DNA from: Halalkalibacillus halophilus DSM 18494
GTDB lineage: Bacteria > Bacillota > Bacilli > Bacillales > Alkalibacillaceae
DNA length: 64,000 nt
Reading direction: 5' to 3'
Assembly: GCF_000423105.1 (NCBI RefSeq)
Contig: NZ_AUHI01000004.1
Span: 186,001-250,000, forward strand
Of this stretch, positions 17,114-26,018 are shown one piece after another. Made by a program: the position numbers and the translations under genes. Under the pieces are notes generated by a model. It saw nothing but the letters and a program-made list of their open reading frames with translations. It made no database searches and was not told where the DNA came from. How positions within the stretch are numbered: the first letter of the stretch is position 1; each line of letters begins with the position of its first letter.

Positions 17114-18459
17114 TGAAAACATTAACAAATTTCCCATATAAGCATTCGTTAGTGCTAGGTTTAGCTAAAAGTGGAGAAAGCGCAGCAAATTTATTAAATG
17201 ATAGTAACCTTTCATTTTTAATTAATGATCAGACTCCATTAGAAGAAAATGAAATCGCTCAGCATTTTAGCGAAAAGGGAATTGATGTTGTTACTGGGTC
17301 TCATCCATTATCAGTTCTAGATGGTGTAGACTTAGTAATTAAAAATCCAGGGATCCCTTATGACAATGTAATTATAGAAGAAGCAATGAAAAGGGATATT
17401 CCTATAATTACTGAAATTGAGTTGGCCTCTTACCTTATCGAAGGGCCGGTTATTGCTATTACCGGTACAAACGGTAAAACTACTACTACGAAACTTATTT
17501 TTGAATTATTAAAAGAAGCAGGACAGGCTCCAATTATTGCAGGAAACATCGGGGAAGTTGCTTCTACAGTGTGTCGTAAACAAAAACCGGGACAACCAGT
17601 TGTGATGGAATTATCTTCTTTCCAATTAAAATCGATTAGTCGATTAAAACCGGCCATCTCAATTGTTTTAAATATCACAGAAGCTCATTTAGATTATCAT
17701 AAGACGAAATCTGATTACGTTGAGTCAAAATATAAAATCGTACAAAATCAACAGGCAGGAGATCTATTAATCTACAATAACGAGGATGCTACCGTGCGTT
17801 CGATTCCTGTAAATGAAACGGTAACTCAACTTCCTTTTTCGACTATAAATGAGTTGGAAAATGGAGCCTATTGTAAAGATGATAAAGTGTATTACAAACA
17901 AGAGTTGTTGATCAACCGTAGTGAAATAGCTTTGCCAGGTGATCATAATTTGGAAAATATACTGGCTAGTATAGGAGCTGCCAAACAATTAAATGTGGAA
18001 AACCGAGTAATAAAAAAAGTTCTAAAAACTTTTTATGGGGTGGAACATCGTTTACAGTTTGTTTGTGAAAAGCATGGAAGAAAGTTTTATAATGATTCAA
18101 AGGCAACCAATATCTTAGCGACTTCTAAAGCAATTGCGTCTTTTAATGAATCAACAATCTTAATTGCAGGTGGATTAGATCGTGGGAACGATTTCGATGA
18201 TTTATTTAAAAACGCTGAACATTTAAAAGCATTAGTAGTCTATGGTGAATCGGCCCCTAAACTTATTGAGGCAGCAAAGCGAGCTAACTTTACAAATGTC
18301 TCCTCATTTACAAATTTACAAGAAGCAACGGAGCGCGCATATCAGATTAGTGCTTCTGAAGATATTATATTACTATCCCCGGCATGTGCGAGCTGGGATC
18401 AGTTTCCTACTTTTGAAGCACGAGGTGACATGTTTATTAACCTTGTGCATAAGCTCTAG
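17113..18459 (+). CDS. murD: UDP-N-acetylmuramoyl-L-alanine--D-glutamate ligase
   Basis: MurD adds D-glutamate, the second residue of the stem peptide. It is about 448 residues long with the P-loop AITGTNGKTTTTKLI (around residues 113-127), the MELSSFQL motif, the NITEAHLDYH segment and a C-terminal domain with NDSKATN and LSPACASWDQF. I chose GTG 17113, which overlaps the mraY stop by one base and lies eight bases after GAGGTG (17099-17104); the GTG at 17104 would fall on the ribosome site itself. Confidence 0.96.
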   Translation: MKTLTNFPYKHSLVLGLAKSGESAANLLNDSNLSFLINDQTPLEENEIAQHFSEKGIDVVTGSHPLSVLDGVDLVIKNPGIPYDNVIIEEAMKRDIPIITEIELASYLIEGPVIAITGTNGKTTTTKLIFELLKEAGQAPIIAGNIGEVASTVCRKQKPGQPVVMELSSFQLKSISRLKPAISIVLNITEAHLDYHKTKSDYVESKYKIVQNQQAGDLLIYNNEDATVRSIPVNETVTQLPFSTINELENGAYCKDDKVYYKQELLINRSEIALPGDHNLENILASIGAAKQLNVENRVIKKVLKTFYGVEHRLQFVCEKHGRKFYNDSKATNILATSKAIASFNESTILIAGGLDRGNDFDDLFKNAEHLKALVVYGESAPKLIEAAKRANFTNVSSFTNLQEATERAYQISASEDIILLSPACASWDQFPTFEARGDMFINLVHKL

Positions 18460-18515
18460 TAGGGGCTTGTCTTACATAGCCCTAAACTTCCAATCGAAGT
18501 GAGGGGTCTTTTTTT

Positions 18516-19622
18516 ATGGAAAATAATAAGTTTAGAATGGATTATATATTATTAACTGCAATTCTATCCCTTTTGTTTATTGGCCTTGTAATGGTTTATA
18601 GTGCTTCATCCATTTGGTCAGAGTATAAGTTTGCAGACGAAACATTTTACCTGAAGCGTCAAGCGATATTTCTAACTGTTGGAATAGTTGCATTATACGT
18701 TACTAGTAAGATTCCATATTATAAATGGCAAAAGCAAAGTATTTGGATTTATGTGCTATGCCTTATCATTTTAATTGCCGTATTAATTCCTGGAGTGGGT
18801 ATGGTAAGAGGTGGTGCTAGAAGCTGGATCGGAGTTGGCGCCTTTAGTATACAGCCCAGTGAATTTATGAAAATTGGAATGATTATATTCCTTGCATCCT
18901 TTTTACCAAAAATTCAATCTGAACTACATATGTTTTATAAAGGCTTTGGAAGGGTACTTACTTTAATTGTTATCCCCTTCGCAATTATAATGCTGCAACC
19001 GGATTTAGGGACGGGTGTAGTTTTAGTTGGCACTGGTATGTTAATGCTATTTGTAGCTGGTGCAAAGTTAAGTCACTTTCTCTTTTTAGGTGCACTGGGT
19101 GTTTTAGGGTTTACATATTTAATTATTTCCGCACCTTATAGAATTAATAGAATCTATGCTTTCTTGAATCCTTGGGAAGATCCACTTGGTGATGGATTTC
19201 AAATTATACAGTCTTTGTATGCAATTGGGCCTGGGGGTTTGTTAGGGCTTGGTTATGGGAATAGTATGCAGAAATATTTCTATCTACCCGAACCACAAAC
19301 TGATTTTATCTTTTCTATTATTGCTGAAGAATTAGGATTGATCGGCGGAGCTTTTATTCTCTTTTTATTCTTAGTAGTAGTATGGCGGGGGTTTATCATA
19401 AGCGTTCATTCTCCAGAACTATCAGCATCTTTATTGGCTTTAGGTATTACCGGCATGATCGCAATTCAAGTAATGATTAATATTAGCGTGGTAATCGGGT
19501 TGATTCCAGTAACGGGCATTACACTTCCCCTTATTAGTTATGGAGGGTCCTCCTTAACAATCACATTAGTTTCCTTAGGAATATTGTTAAATATTAGTCG
19601 TTATGCGAAAATAATAAAGTAA
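18516..19622 (+). CDS. spoVE: SEDS family glycosyltransferase, SpoVE/FtsW type
   Basis: SEDS proteins polymerise lipid II into glycan strands, each working with a class B penicillin-binding protein. This 368-residue protein has about ten membrane segments, the GMVRGGARSWIGVG loop, QPSEFMKIG, the LQPDLGTG motif and the C-terminal GLIPVTGITLPLISYGGSS signature. Length and position after murD match B. subtilis SpoVE, the cortex enzyme paired with SpoVD, but sequence alone does not rule out FtsW. GTGAGGGG lies before ATG 18516. In B. subtilis murG follows; here it does not. Confidence 0.85.
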   Translation: MENNKFRMDYILLTAILSLLFIGLVMVYSASSIWSEYKFADETFYLKRQAIFLTVGIVALYVTSKIPYYKWQKQSIWIYVLCLIILIAVLIPGVGMVRGGARSWIGVGAFSIQPSEFMKIGMIIFLASFLPKIQSELHMFYKGFGRVLTLIVIPFAIIMLQPDLGTGVVLVGTGMLMLFVAGAKLSHFLFLGALGVLGFTYLIISAPYRINRIYAFLNPWEDPLGDGFQIIQSLYAIGPGGLLGLGYGNSMQKYFYLPEPQTDFIFSIIAEELGLIGGAFILFLFLVVVWRGFIISVHSPELSASLLALGITGMIAIQVMINISVVIGLIPVTGITLPLISYGGSSLTITLVSLGILLNISRYAKIIK

Positions 19623-19841
19623 GTTAAGCTTTATCTGAAGATTAATTAAAGTTAAAAATTTATAGAAACAAAAATCAAATGATGCAAGATTCTTTATAAC
19701 CTTGAAATTAGAACAAAATACCTTATTATTTCACGCTTTAAATATGATATAATGATGGAATAATCACATTTTTTCAATCAATAATTAAATTTTAGTTGAT
19801 ATAAGGATATGAAGTGCTTGTTATAAGGAGTAACGAAAGGA

Positions 19842-20645
19842 ATGGCAGATGAAAAAATAGTTTCCATTGAAAACAGAATTCCCAAGTTAAAGCAAGCAAG
19901 AAAGAAGAAGAAAAATCGGCGCTTTTTTGTTTACTTAACAATTATTGTCCTTTTCATCATTGTTATTGTATATATGCAGTCTTCTCTTGCCCATATACAA
20001 TCCGTACAAGTGGATGGGAATGAAGTTGTTTCCGAAGATCAAATAGTTGAATTAACGGAACTACAATTTGACGAATCTATTTTTGAAATCAGCACTAGTG
20101 ACATAGAAGCAAAAGTCGAAGAACACCCTGAATTAGAAATGGTTAATGTAAGTAGACAATGGTATAATACGATTGCTATTGAAGTATCTGAATATAAACG
20201 AGTGGCTTACCAACAAGTTGATGAGGTATATTATCCAATACTTCAAAACGGAGAACGGTTGCAAAACGTTGAATTGAATCGACCCCGAAGTGATGCACCA
20301 TTAATTCACGAATTCACTGAGGAGCAGCACTTAACTTCATTGGCGGAGCAATTATCTCTTTTACCTGAATCTGTCCATTACTTGATTTCTGAAGTTTACT
20401 GGACACCAGATGAGGTAAACTCTGATCGTATAAGGATCTATACAATTGATGGTCAAGAAGTTGTTGCAACAATCCATAATTTTGCATCAAAAATGGAAGT
20501 GTATCCTTCCATTGTGTCTCAGCTTGATACCTCTCAAGATGGAGTTATTTACATTGATGTAGGTGCATACTTCGTCCCTTTTGAAAATGGGGAAGAAGTT
20601 GAAAATGAAGCAACCGAGCTAGAACTCGAAGAAGATTCTGAATAA
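19842..20645 (+). CDS. divIB: Cell division protein DivIB (FtsQ)
   Basis: DivIB is a bitopic divisome protein in complex with FtsL and DivIC. In 267 residues it has a basic cytoplasmic arm (KQARKKKKNRRF), a single membrane segment (about 28-47), a POTRA domain beginning SVQVDGNEVVSEDQIVELT, the FtsQ beta domain, and a short acidic tail (ENEATELELEEDSE). AAGGAG and AAAGGA precede ATG 19842. The 219-bp gap after spoVE contains a TATAAT-like element (TATAAT near 19748), so it may have its own promoter. murG and murB, which sit in this gap in B. subtilis, are missing. Confidence 0.93.
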   Translation: MADEKIVSIENRIPKLKQARKKKKNRRFFVYLTIIVLFIIVIVYMQSSLAHIQSVQVDGNEVVSEDQIVELTELQFDESIFEISTSDIEAKVEEHPELEMVNVSRQWYNTIAIEVSEYKRVAYQQVDEVYYPILQNGERLQNVELNRPRSDAPLIHEFTEEQHLTSLAEQLSLLPESVHYLISEVYWTPDEVNSDRIRIYTIDGQEVVATIHNFASKMEVYPSIVSQLDTSQDGVIYIDVGAYFVPFENGEEVENEATELELEEDSE

Positions 20646-20786
20646 AATTTGTAGAAATTTGGAGAAATATTAGCTAAAAAGCAGGTATTTACCTTCATCG
20701 TATGGAAGTAATTAAAGAATGATAACAAACTATTAATCTTATAATAAATATAGTAAATGAATTACAGCTCTTGCGGAGGTGCAAAA

Positions 20787-22106
20787 ATGAACCGAAGTGA
20801 AATTCTAGTAAGTTTAGACATCGGAACATCTAAAGTAAAAGTAATTATCGGAGAAGTTTCAAATGACACCTTAAATGTTATTGGTGTTGGTAGTGCAGAA
20901 TCGAAAGGTATGAAAAAAGGAGCCATCGTTGATATTGATCAAACAGTGCATGCGATTCAAAGTGCAATTGATCAGGCGGAGCGAATGGTGGATACAGAGA
21001 TTAAGCGCGTAATTGTAGGAATAAATGGAGACCATGTACAATTACAGAATTGTCATGGCGTGGTTGCCGTTTCAAGTGATACGAGAGAAATTGGTGATGA
21101 AGATATAAATCGAGTGATTGAGGCATCTCAAGTTATGTCTATCCCTCCTGAAAGAGAAATCGTAGATGTAATCCCTCAACAATTTATTGTTGATGGACAG
21201 GACGAAATATCTGATCCACGTGGGATGATTGGTGTTCGTTTAGAAATGCAAGGAACTTTAGTTACTTGTGGGAAAACGAATTTACATAACATCTTAAAGT
21301 GTGTAGAACGTGCCGGAATAGAAGTAGAGGACATTTGTCTTCAACCGTTAGCAGCGGGTGAAGTAGCTTTGTCAAAAGATGAGAAGAATTTAGGCGTTGG
21401 TTTAGTGAATATAGGAGCTGGAAGCACAACGATTTCTGTATTTGCGGATGGCCATTTAGCATCCACTGCAGTTCTGCCACTTGGTGGGGATAATATCACA
21501 AAAGACCTTTCCATTGGATTAAAAACGACGACAGAAGAAGCAGAAAAAGTTAAATGTGATTTCGGACACACCTATTTAAACGCTGCTATTGAAGACCATA
21601 CGTTTGAAGTTACAACGATCGGTACTAATGAAAAGCAAGTCTTTAACCAAGTACAACTTGCAGAAGTGATGGAAGCAAGATTAGATGAAATTTATCATTT
21701 TGCGCTTCAAGAGTTTAGGAAAATGGGTTATCCAGTCTTGCCAGGTGGGTATGTACTTACAGGTGGAGTTATGAACACTCCAGGTGCGAATGATCTTGCT
21801 AAAGAAGTTTTCCAATCGAATGTGCGGATTTCTGTTCCAACTCATATCGGTGTGAGAGAACCAAATTTTTCTGTTGGCTTAGGTATCTTGCAATTCGCAT
21901 ATCGAAATGCGAAAATACAAGGGAAAGCTTATACTGGTGGAGTTCAATCTCACCATGTGGGTCAAGCCACAAAAACGAAAACAAAAACGAAAAATGTAAC
22001 GAAAGAACAAGAGCCTAAAAAAGAGAAAGAACAACGCAAAAAAAGAGAAAAACCAGAGAATGAAGAGAACTTCATGAAAAAAATACAAAATTATTTCTTT
22101 GATTAA
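20787..22106 (+). CDS. ftsA: Cell division protein FtsA
   Basis: FtsA is an actin-like ATPase that tethers FtsZ to the membrane. The 439 residues begin with the phosphate-1 motif SLDIGTSKVKVIIGEV, followed by SHS2 domain 1C, the NIGAGSTTISVF phosphate-2 region, and GGVMNTPG. A Lys/Glu-rich linker leads to a C-terminal amphipathic helix, FMKKIQNYFFD, the membrane-targeting sequence. I chose ATG 20787 with CGGAGGTG five bases before it; the ATG at 20757 has no ribosome site and would add ten residues. ftsZ follows 60 bp later, forming the usual ftsAZ pair. Confidence 0.97.
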   Translation: MNRSEILVSLDIGTSKVKVIIGEVSNDTLNVIGVGSAESKGMKKGAIVDIDQTVHAIQSAIDQAERMVDTEIKRVIVGINGDHVQLQNCHGVVAVSSDTREIGDEDINRVIEASQVMSIPPEREIVDVIPQQFIVDGQDEISDPRGMIGVRLEMQGTLVTCGKTNLHNILKCVERAGIEVEDICLQPLAAGEVALSKDEKNLGVGLVNIGAGSTTISVFADGHLASTAVLPLGGDNITKDLSIGLKTTTEEAEKVKCDFGHTYLNAAIEDHTFEVTTIGTNEKQVFNQVQLAEVMEARLDEIYHFALQEFRKMGYPVLPGGYVLTGGVMNTPGANDLAKEVFQSNVRISVPTHIGVREPNFSVGLGILQFAYRNAKIQGKAYTGGVQSHHVGQATKTKTKTKNVTKEQEPKKEKEQRKKREKPENEENFMKKIQNYFFD

Positions 22107-22166
22107 TTTCGCACGTTTCCTTCCAGAGGTGACTCGTAAAGGAATAAAGAATTAGGAGGAACGAAT

Positions 22167-23294
22167 ATGTTAGATTTTGAAGCAAATACAGATCAACTAG
22201 CAACAATTAAAGTAATTGGCTGTGGTGGCGGTGGTTCTAACGCCGTTAATCGTATGATCGAACATGGTGTGCAAGGCGTTGAATTTATTGCAGTAAATAC
22301 TGATGCCCAAGCACTAAACTTATCCAAAGCAGATACGAAACTTCAAATAGGTGAAAAACTGACTCGAGGACTTGGAGCCGGTGCTAATCCTGAAGTAGGG
22401 AAAAAAGCTGCTGAGGAAAGTAAAGAAATAATCGAAGAAGCCTTACATGGCGCGGATATGGTGTTTGTAACTGCAGGAATGGGTGGAGGTACTGGTACTG
22501 GTGCAGCCCCTGTCATTGCCCAGGTTGCAAAAGATGTTGGTGCACTTACAGTAGGTGTAGTAACAAGACCATTCCTATTTGAAGGAAGAAAGCGTTCTAC
22601 ACAGGCAACATCAGGTGTGGATTCATTAAAAGAAAGTGTTGATACATTAATCGTTATACCAAACGATCGTTTACTAGAGCTTGTGGATAAAAATACCCCA
22701 ATGTTAGAAGCATTCCGTGAAGCAGATAATGTTTTACGACAGGGTGTACAAGGTATTTCTGATTTAATCGCAGTTCCAGGTTTAATCAACGTGGACTTTG
22801 CTGACGTAAAAACAATAATGTCAGACAAGGGCTCTGCTCTAATGGGAATCGGTATTGCTACTGGAGAAAGTAGAGCGGCAGAAGCAGCTAAAAAAGCAAT
22901 CTCTTCACCATTACTTGAAACATCAATCGATGGTGCTCATGGAGTACTTATGAATATTTCTGGTGGCCAAAACTTAAGTCTTTATGAAGTTCAAGAGGCA
23001 GCTGAAATTGTTACTTCGGCAGCTGATCAAGAAGTAAACGTAATTTTTGGTTCAGTAATTAATGAAAGTTTAAATGAAGAAATAGTCGTGACTGTTATTG
23101 CTACAGGGTTTGATGAGGCATCTAGTTCTCAAAGCAGCCCTCAACAACAAGCACAGCCACAACGCCCAATGACGAATAGCTCTGCTAGTCAGCCAAAACA
23201 ACAAGAACAACCACAACAAGAAAAGCGTTCAAACTTTGAAGAAGACGCATTAGATATTCCAACATTTTTACGTAACAGAAATCGAAACCAATAA
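22167..23294 (+). CDS. ftsZ: Cell division protein FtsZ
   Basis: FtsZ is the tubulin-like GTPase that forms the division ring. The 375 residues contain GCGGGGSNAVNRM (about 18-30), the tubulin signature GGGTGTGAAPVIA (about 107-119), and the T7 synergy loop NVDFADVKTIM (about 208-218). A Gln/Pro/Ser-rich flexible linker follows (about 318-355). The C-terminal peptide DIPTFLRNRNRNQ binds FtsA, SepF and other partners. TTAGGAGGA lies before ATG 22167. A strong terminator follows, separating it from spoIIGA. Confidence 0.99.
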   Translation: MLDFEANTDQLATIKVIGCGGGGSNAVNRMIEHGVQGVEFIAVNTDAQALNLSKADTKLQIGEKLTRGLGAGANPEVGKKAAEESKEIIEEALHGADMVFVTAGMGGGTGTGAAPVIAQVAKDVGALTVGVVTRPFLFEGRKRSTQATSGVDSLKESVDTLIVIPNDRLLELVDKNTPMLEAFREADNVLRQGVQGISDLIAVPGLINVDFADVKTIMSDKGSALMGIGIATGESRAAEAAKKAISSPLLETSIDGAHGVLMNISGGQNLSLYEVQEAAEIVTSAADQEVNVIFGSVINESLNEEIVVTVIATGFDEASSSQSSPQQQAQPQRPMTNSSASQPKQQEQPQQEKRSNFEEDALDIPTFLRNRNRNQ

Positions 23295-23340
23295 TTTTAA
23301 CAAGTAGAATCGGACAAATTTTCACAAAAATAGAAGTCTA

Positions 23341-23381
23341 AGAAGCCAAGAAACTGACATGTTTCTTAGGCTTCTTTTTTT
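23341..23381 (+). terminator. Rho-independent terminator after ftsZ
   Basis: The repeat AGAAGCC-AAGAAAC / GTTTCTTAGGCTTCT folds into a long stem with a small internal mismatch and is followed by a run of seven T residues. It closes the dcw transcript, so the spoIIG genes need a promoter of their own. Confidence 0.9.
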
Positions 23382-23427
23382 ATACTAAATATAAGCAAAA
23401 AATTAATTTTACAAAGGGATTTGTTAC

Positions 23428-24345
23428 ATGCATGTATATACAGATCTAGTGTGGTTACTAAATTTCCTATTTGATTGGATGATTTTACTTTTAGTTGGTT
23501 GGGCCCTAAGAGTTCCATTTTCTAAAAAGCGAATAGTGTTAGCAGCACTTTTTGCATCTATTTACGTGCCATTAAGCTTGTATGTATCTTTTGCATTTAT
23601 TGAGTCATTTTTATTTAAGTTGGTATATTCTGTATTTATTATTTTAATCGCCTTTTCGTTTCATTCAGTCAAGCAATTATGTTTTCAGTACGTATGCTTT
23701 TATTTTATTAACTTTACTATTGGGGGAGGGATATTCGCACTATCTTTTCTATACTCTGATCATTTAATGTTTTTAACACATGATAATCGTTTTGGTAATC
23801 CTTTTAGCTGGGCAACTGTATTAATCCTTTTTCCTATGATCTATTTTCTTACTAAGTCCCATTTAAATAAGTTAACTATTCAGCAAACAAAAATGGATCA
23901 GGTCATTTTCGTTAGTTTATTTTATAAAGGAATCACAGCTAAAGTAAAAGGTTATATGGACACGGGAAATGAACTGAGGCATCCACTGAATAAACGGCCA
24001 GTGATTCTTATGAACCGAAAAACTTTTCAATTATGGTTTGGAGAGAAGTTAACAAATCAATTTGAACAAATTAAAGACTACCAAGATCTAAATTCGATAA
24101 GAGATCACAGCTTTCAAATCGTTCCTTTTCAACATGCTGGCGGTAGGGAAAACAAACTTACTGTTCTCTTACTGGACAAGGTTATTCTGCATCATACACA
24201 TGACTTAGAAACTAAGAAGATTTATGTGGGCTTACATGATGGGAAGTTTTCTACAACTTCTAGCTATGATTGTCTGTTACATCCACATCTTATTCAATCC
24301 ACAAAACTTTCTGTACAAGAATCAATAAAGGGGGAGAAGTCGTGA
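23428..24345 (+). CDS. spoIIGA: Sporulation sigma-E processing aspartic protease SpoIIGA
   Basis: SpoIIGA is a membrane protease of the asymmetric septum that removes the pro-sequence of sigma-E after a signal from the forespore (SpoIIR). The 305-residue protein has about five membrane segments in its first half and a cytoplasmic aspartic protease half with the catalytic motif MDTGNELRHPL (Asp near residue 178). The start at ATG 23428 follows AAAGGGA. Its stop overlaps the sigE start, so protease and substrate are translated together. In B. subtilis the operon is switched on by Spo0A; I could not find clear 0A boxes here. Confidence 0.95.
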   Translation: MHVYTDLVWLLNFLFDWMILLLVGWALRVPFSKKRIVLAALFASIYVPLSLYVSFAFIESFLFKLVYSVFIILIAFSFHSVKQLCFQYVCFYFINFTIGGGIFALSFLYSDHLMFLTHDNRFGNPFSWATVLILFPMIYFLTKSHLNKLTIQQTKMDQVIFVSLFYKGITAKVKGYMDTGNELRHPLNKRPVILMNRKTFQLWFGEKLTNQFEQIKDYQDLNSIRDHSFQIVPFQHAGGRENKLTVLLLDKVILHHTHDLETKKIYVGLHDGKFSTTSSYDCLLHPHLIQSTKLSVQESIKGEKS

Positions 24346-25061
24346 GTGTTATCTTAAATTGGGTTCAACGGATTCTTTACAAGATTAAAAATGTATTAGG
24401 TTTAAAACATGACGAAATTTATTATATTGGTGGGAGTGAAGCTTTACCTGCACCTCTGTCTAAGGATGATGAACGGGATGTGCTTGAACGAGTAGCAAAG
24501 GGAGATCAAGCTGCTAAATCAATCTTAATAGAACATAACTTGCGCCTAGTAGTATACATTGCCAAAAAATTTGAGAATACAGGAATTCATATTGAGGACC
24601 TTATTAGTATTGGTTCCATTGGGTTAATTAAAGCAGTAAATACATTCAACCCTGAAAAGAAAATCAAACTAGCTACTTACGCTTCTAGGTGTATCGAAAA
24701 TGAAATTCTTATGTACTTAAGAAGGAATAACAAAAGAAAAACAGAGGTATCTTTTGATGAACCACTAAACGTAGATTGGGATGGAAACGAACTATTATTA
24801 TCCGATGTATTGGGTACTGAAAATGATTTAATAACAAAAGGTATTGAAGAAAATGTAGATAAGAATCTGCTTCGTTCTGCATTAAGTTCGTTAAACGGAA
24901 GAGAGAAGCAAATTATGGAGATGCGTTTTGGATTGACTGGTGATGAAGAACACACTCAGAAGGATGTTGCTGACCTTTTAGGCATATCGCAATCATACAT
25001 TTCTAGACTAGAAAAAAAGATAATTAAACGGTTAAAAAGAGAATTTAAGAAAATGGTATAA
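24342..25061 (+). CDS. sigE: RNA polymerase sigma-E factor precursor (mother-cell)
   Basis: Sigma-E drives the early mother-cell programme of sporulation. From GTG 24342 the protein has 239 residues, the same as B. subtilis pro-sigma-E. The N-terminal pro-sequence of about 27 residues (ILNWVQRILYKIKNVLGLK) is amphipathic and is removed by SpoIIGA. Region 2 contains NLRLVVYIAKKFENTG and SIGSIGLIKAVNTFNPEKK; region 4 ends with the helix-turn-helix DVADLLGISQSYISRLEKK. AAGGGGGAG precedes the GTG, which overlaps the spoIIGA TGA; the upstream in-frame codons from 24270 lie inside spoIIGA. Confidence 0.97.
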   Translation: MSVILNWVQRILYKIKNVLGLKHDEIYYIGGSEALPAPLSKDDERDVLERVAKGDQAAKSILIEHNLRLVVYIAKKFENTGIHIEDLISIGSIGLIKAVNTFNPEKKIKLATYASRCIENEILMYLRRNNKRKTEVSFDEPLNVDWDGNELLLSDVLGTENDLITKGIEENVDKNLLRSALSSLNGREKQIMEMRFGLTGDEEHTQKDVADLLGISQSYISRLEKKIIKRLKREFKKMV

Positions 25062-25094
25062 ACCTTATAATATTATAAACTTCGTCAAATAATC

Positions 25095-25123
25095 GAATAA
25101 AAACTTCCACATTGGAGAAACTG
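25095..25123 (+). promoter_or_regulatory. Candidate sigma-F/sigma-G promoter for sigG
   Basis: GGAGAAACTG (25114-25123) matches the forespore -10 consensus GGNRANAHTR at all ten positions. GAATA (25095-25099), 14 bp upstream, matches four of five bases of the -35 GYWTA, with a slightly short spacer. The start site would fall near 25130. Confidence 0.55.
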
Positions 25124-25149
25124 AGATAGACATTAACTCCATGTGGGAG
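25104..25149 (+). promoter_or_regulatory. Hairpin hiding the sigG ribosome binding site
   Basis: CTTCCACAT (25104-25112) pairs with ATGTGGGAG (25141-25149) over nine positions, and GGAG (25114-25117) pairs with CTCC (25137-25140). The right arm contains most of the sigG ribosome site GGGAGG (25145-25150). A leader hairpin of this kind, which blocks translation of sigE-sigG readthrough RNA, is known in B. subtilis. The left arm overlaps the -10 of the candidate sigG promoter, so RNA from that promoter would lack it. Confidence 0.75.
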
Positions 25150-25157
25150 GGCCAAAC

Positions 25158-25940
25158 ATGACACGAAATAAAGTAGAAATATGCGGAGTAGATACATCAA
25201 AATTACCAGTCTTAAAAAATGAAGAAATGAAGCTGTTATTTAAACAATACCAGGCTGGCAATGACTTAGCACGTGAGGAACTTGTAAATGGGAATTTGCG
25301 ATTAGTTTTAAGCGTAATAAAAAGATTTAATCATCGTGGAGAAAATGTTGATGATTTGTTTCAAGTAGGTTGTATCGGGTTAATGAAGTCAATTGATAAT
25401 TTCGATTTGAGTCAAAATGTTAGATTTTCTACGTATGCAGTGCCAATGATCATTGGTGAAATAAGAAGGTACTTAAGAGATAATAACCCGATTAGAGTAT
25501 CCAGATCTTTGAGGGACATCGCTTATAAAGCTTTGCAAGTAAGAGAAGAGCTAATGAGTAGGAAGTCAGTTGAACCAACAATGAAAGAGATCGCAAATGA
25601 AATGGAAGCTACTTATGAAGAAATAGTCTTTGCTTTAGATGCTATCCAGGATCCAGTTTCATTGTTTGAACCGATTTATAATGATGGATCTGATCCTATT
25701 TTTGTCATGGATCAAATAAAAGATGATAAAGAAAAAGACACTTCCTGGGTGAATGACTTAGCGATTCAAGAAGGTCTGAAATTGCTTAATGACCGAGAAA
25801 GATTAATTATTAATCAGCGTTTTTTTGAAGGGAAGACACAAATGGAAGTGGCAGATGAAATTGGAATTTCACAAGCTCAAGTCTCACGGCTGGAGAAGTC
25901 TGCAATGAAAGAAATGAATAAAAGTGTTTTAGATTCATAA
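25158..25940 (+). CDS. sigG: RNA polymerase sigma-G factor (forespore)
   Basis: Sigma-G drives the late forespore programme, including small acid-soluble proteins and germination genes. The 260-residue length equals that of B. subtilis sigma-G, and the N-terminus TRNKVEICGVDTSKLPVLKN is characteristic. Region 2 has NLRLVLSVIKRF and QVGCIGLMKSIDNFDLSQ; region 4 ends with EVADEIGISQAQVSRLEKS. I chose ATG 25158, eight bases after GGGAGG; the GTG at 25143 lies within the ribosome site. The leader hairpin and a sigma-F-like promoter upstream suggest both transcriptional and translational timing. Confidence 0.97.
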   Translation: MTRNKVEICGVDTSKLPVLKNEEMKLLFKQYQAGNDLAREELVNGNLRLVLSVIKRFNHRGENVDDLFQVGCIGLMKSIDNFDLSQNVRFSTYAVPMIIGEIRRYLRDNNPIRVSRSLRDIAYKALQVREELMSRKSVEPTMKEIANEMEATYEEIVFALDAIQDPVSLFEPIYNDGSDPIFVMDQIKDDKEKDTSWVNDLAIQEGLKLLNDRERLIINQRFFEGKTQMEVADEIGISQAQVSRLEKSAMKEMNKSVLDS

Positions 25941-25957
25941 AAGTTTGTTTTAATTTT

Positions 25958-25990
25958 ATCACCTCTCTGTTCATTCAGAGGGGTGATTTT
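25958..25990 (+). terminator. Rho-independent terminator after sigG
   Basis: ATCACCTCTCTG (25958-25969) and CAGAGGGGTGAT (25976-25987) form a 12-bp stem with one G-U pair and a six-base loop, followed by a short T-run. Confidence 0.85.
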
Positions 25991-26018
25991 CATATAATGA
26001 AGATAAAGAGGTGATAAT

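Noticed and set aside
22343..22828. 161-codon minus-strand frame opposite ftsZ
   Set aside because: Fully antisense to a highly conserved gene, with Ser/Pro-rich shadow composition and no ribosome site.
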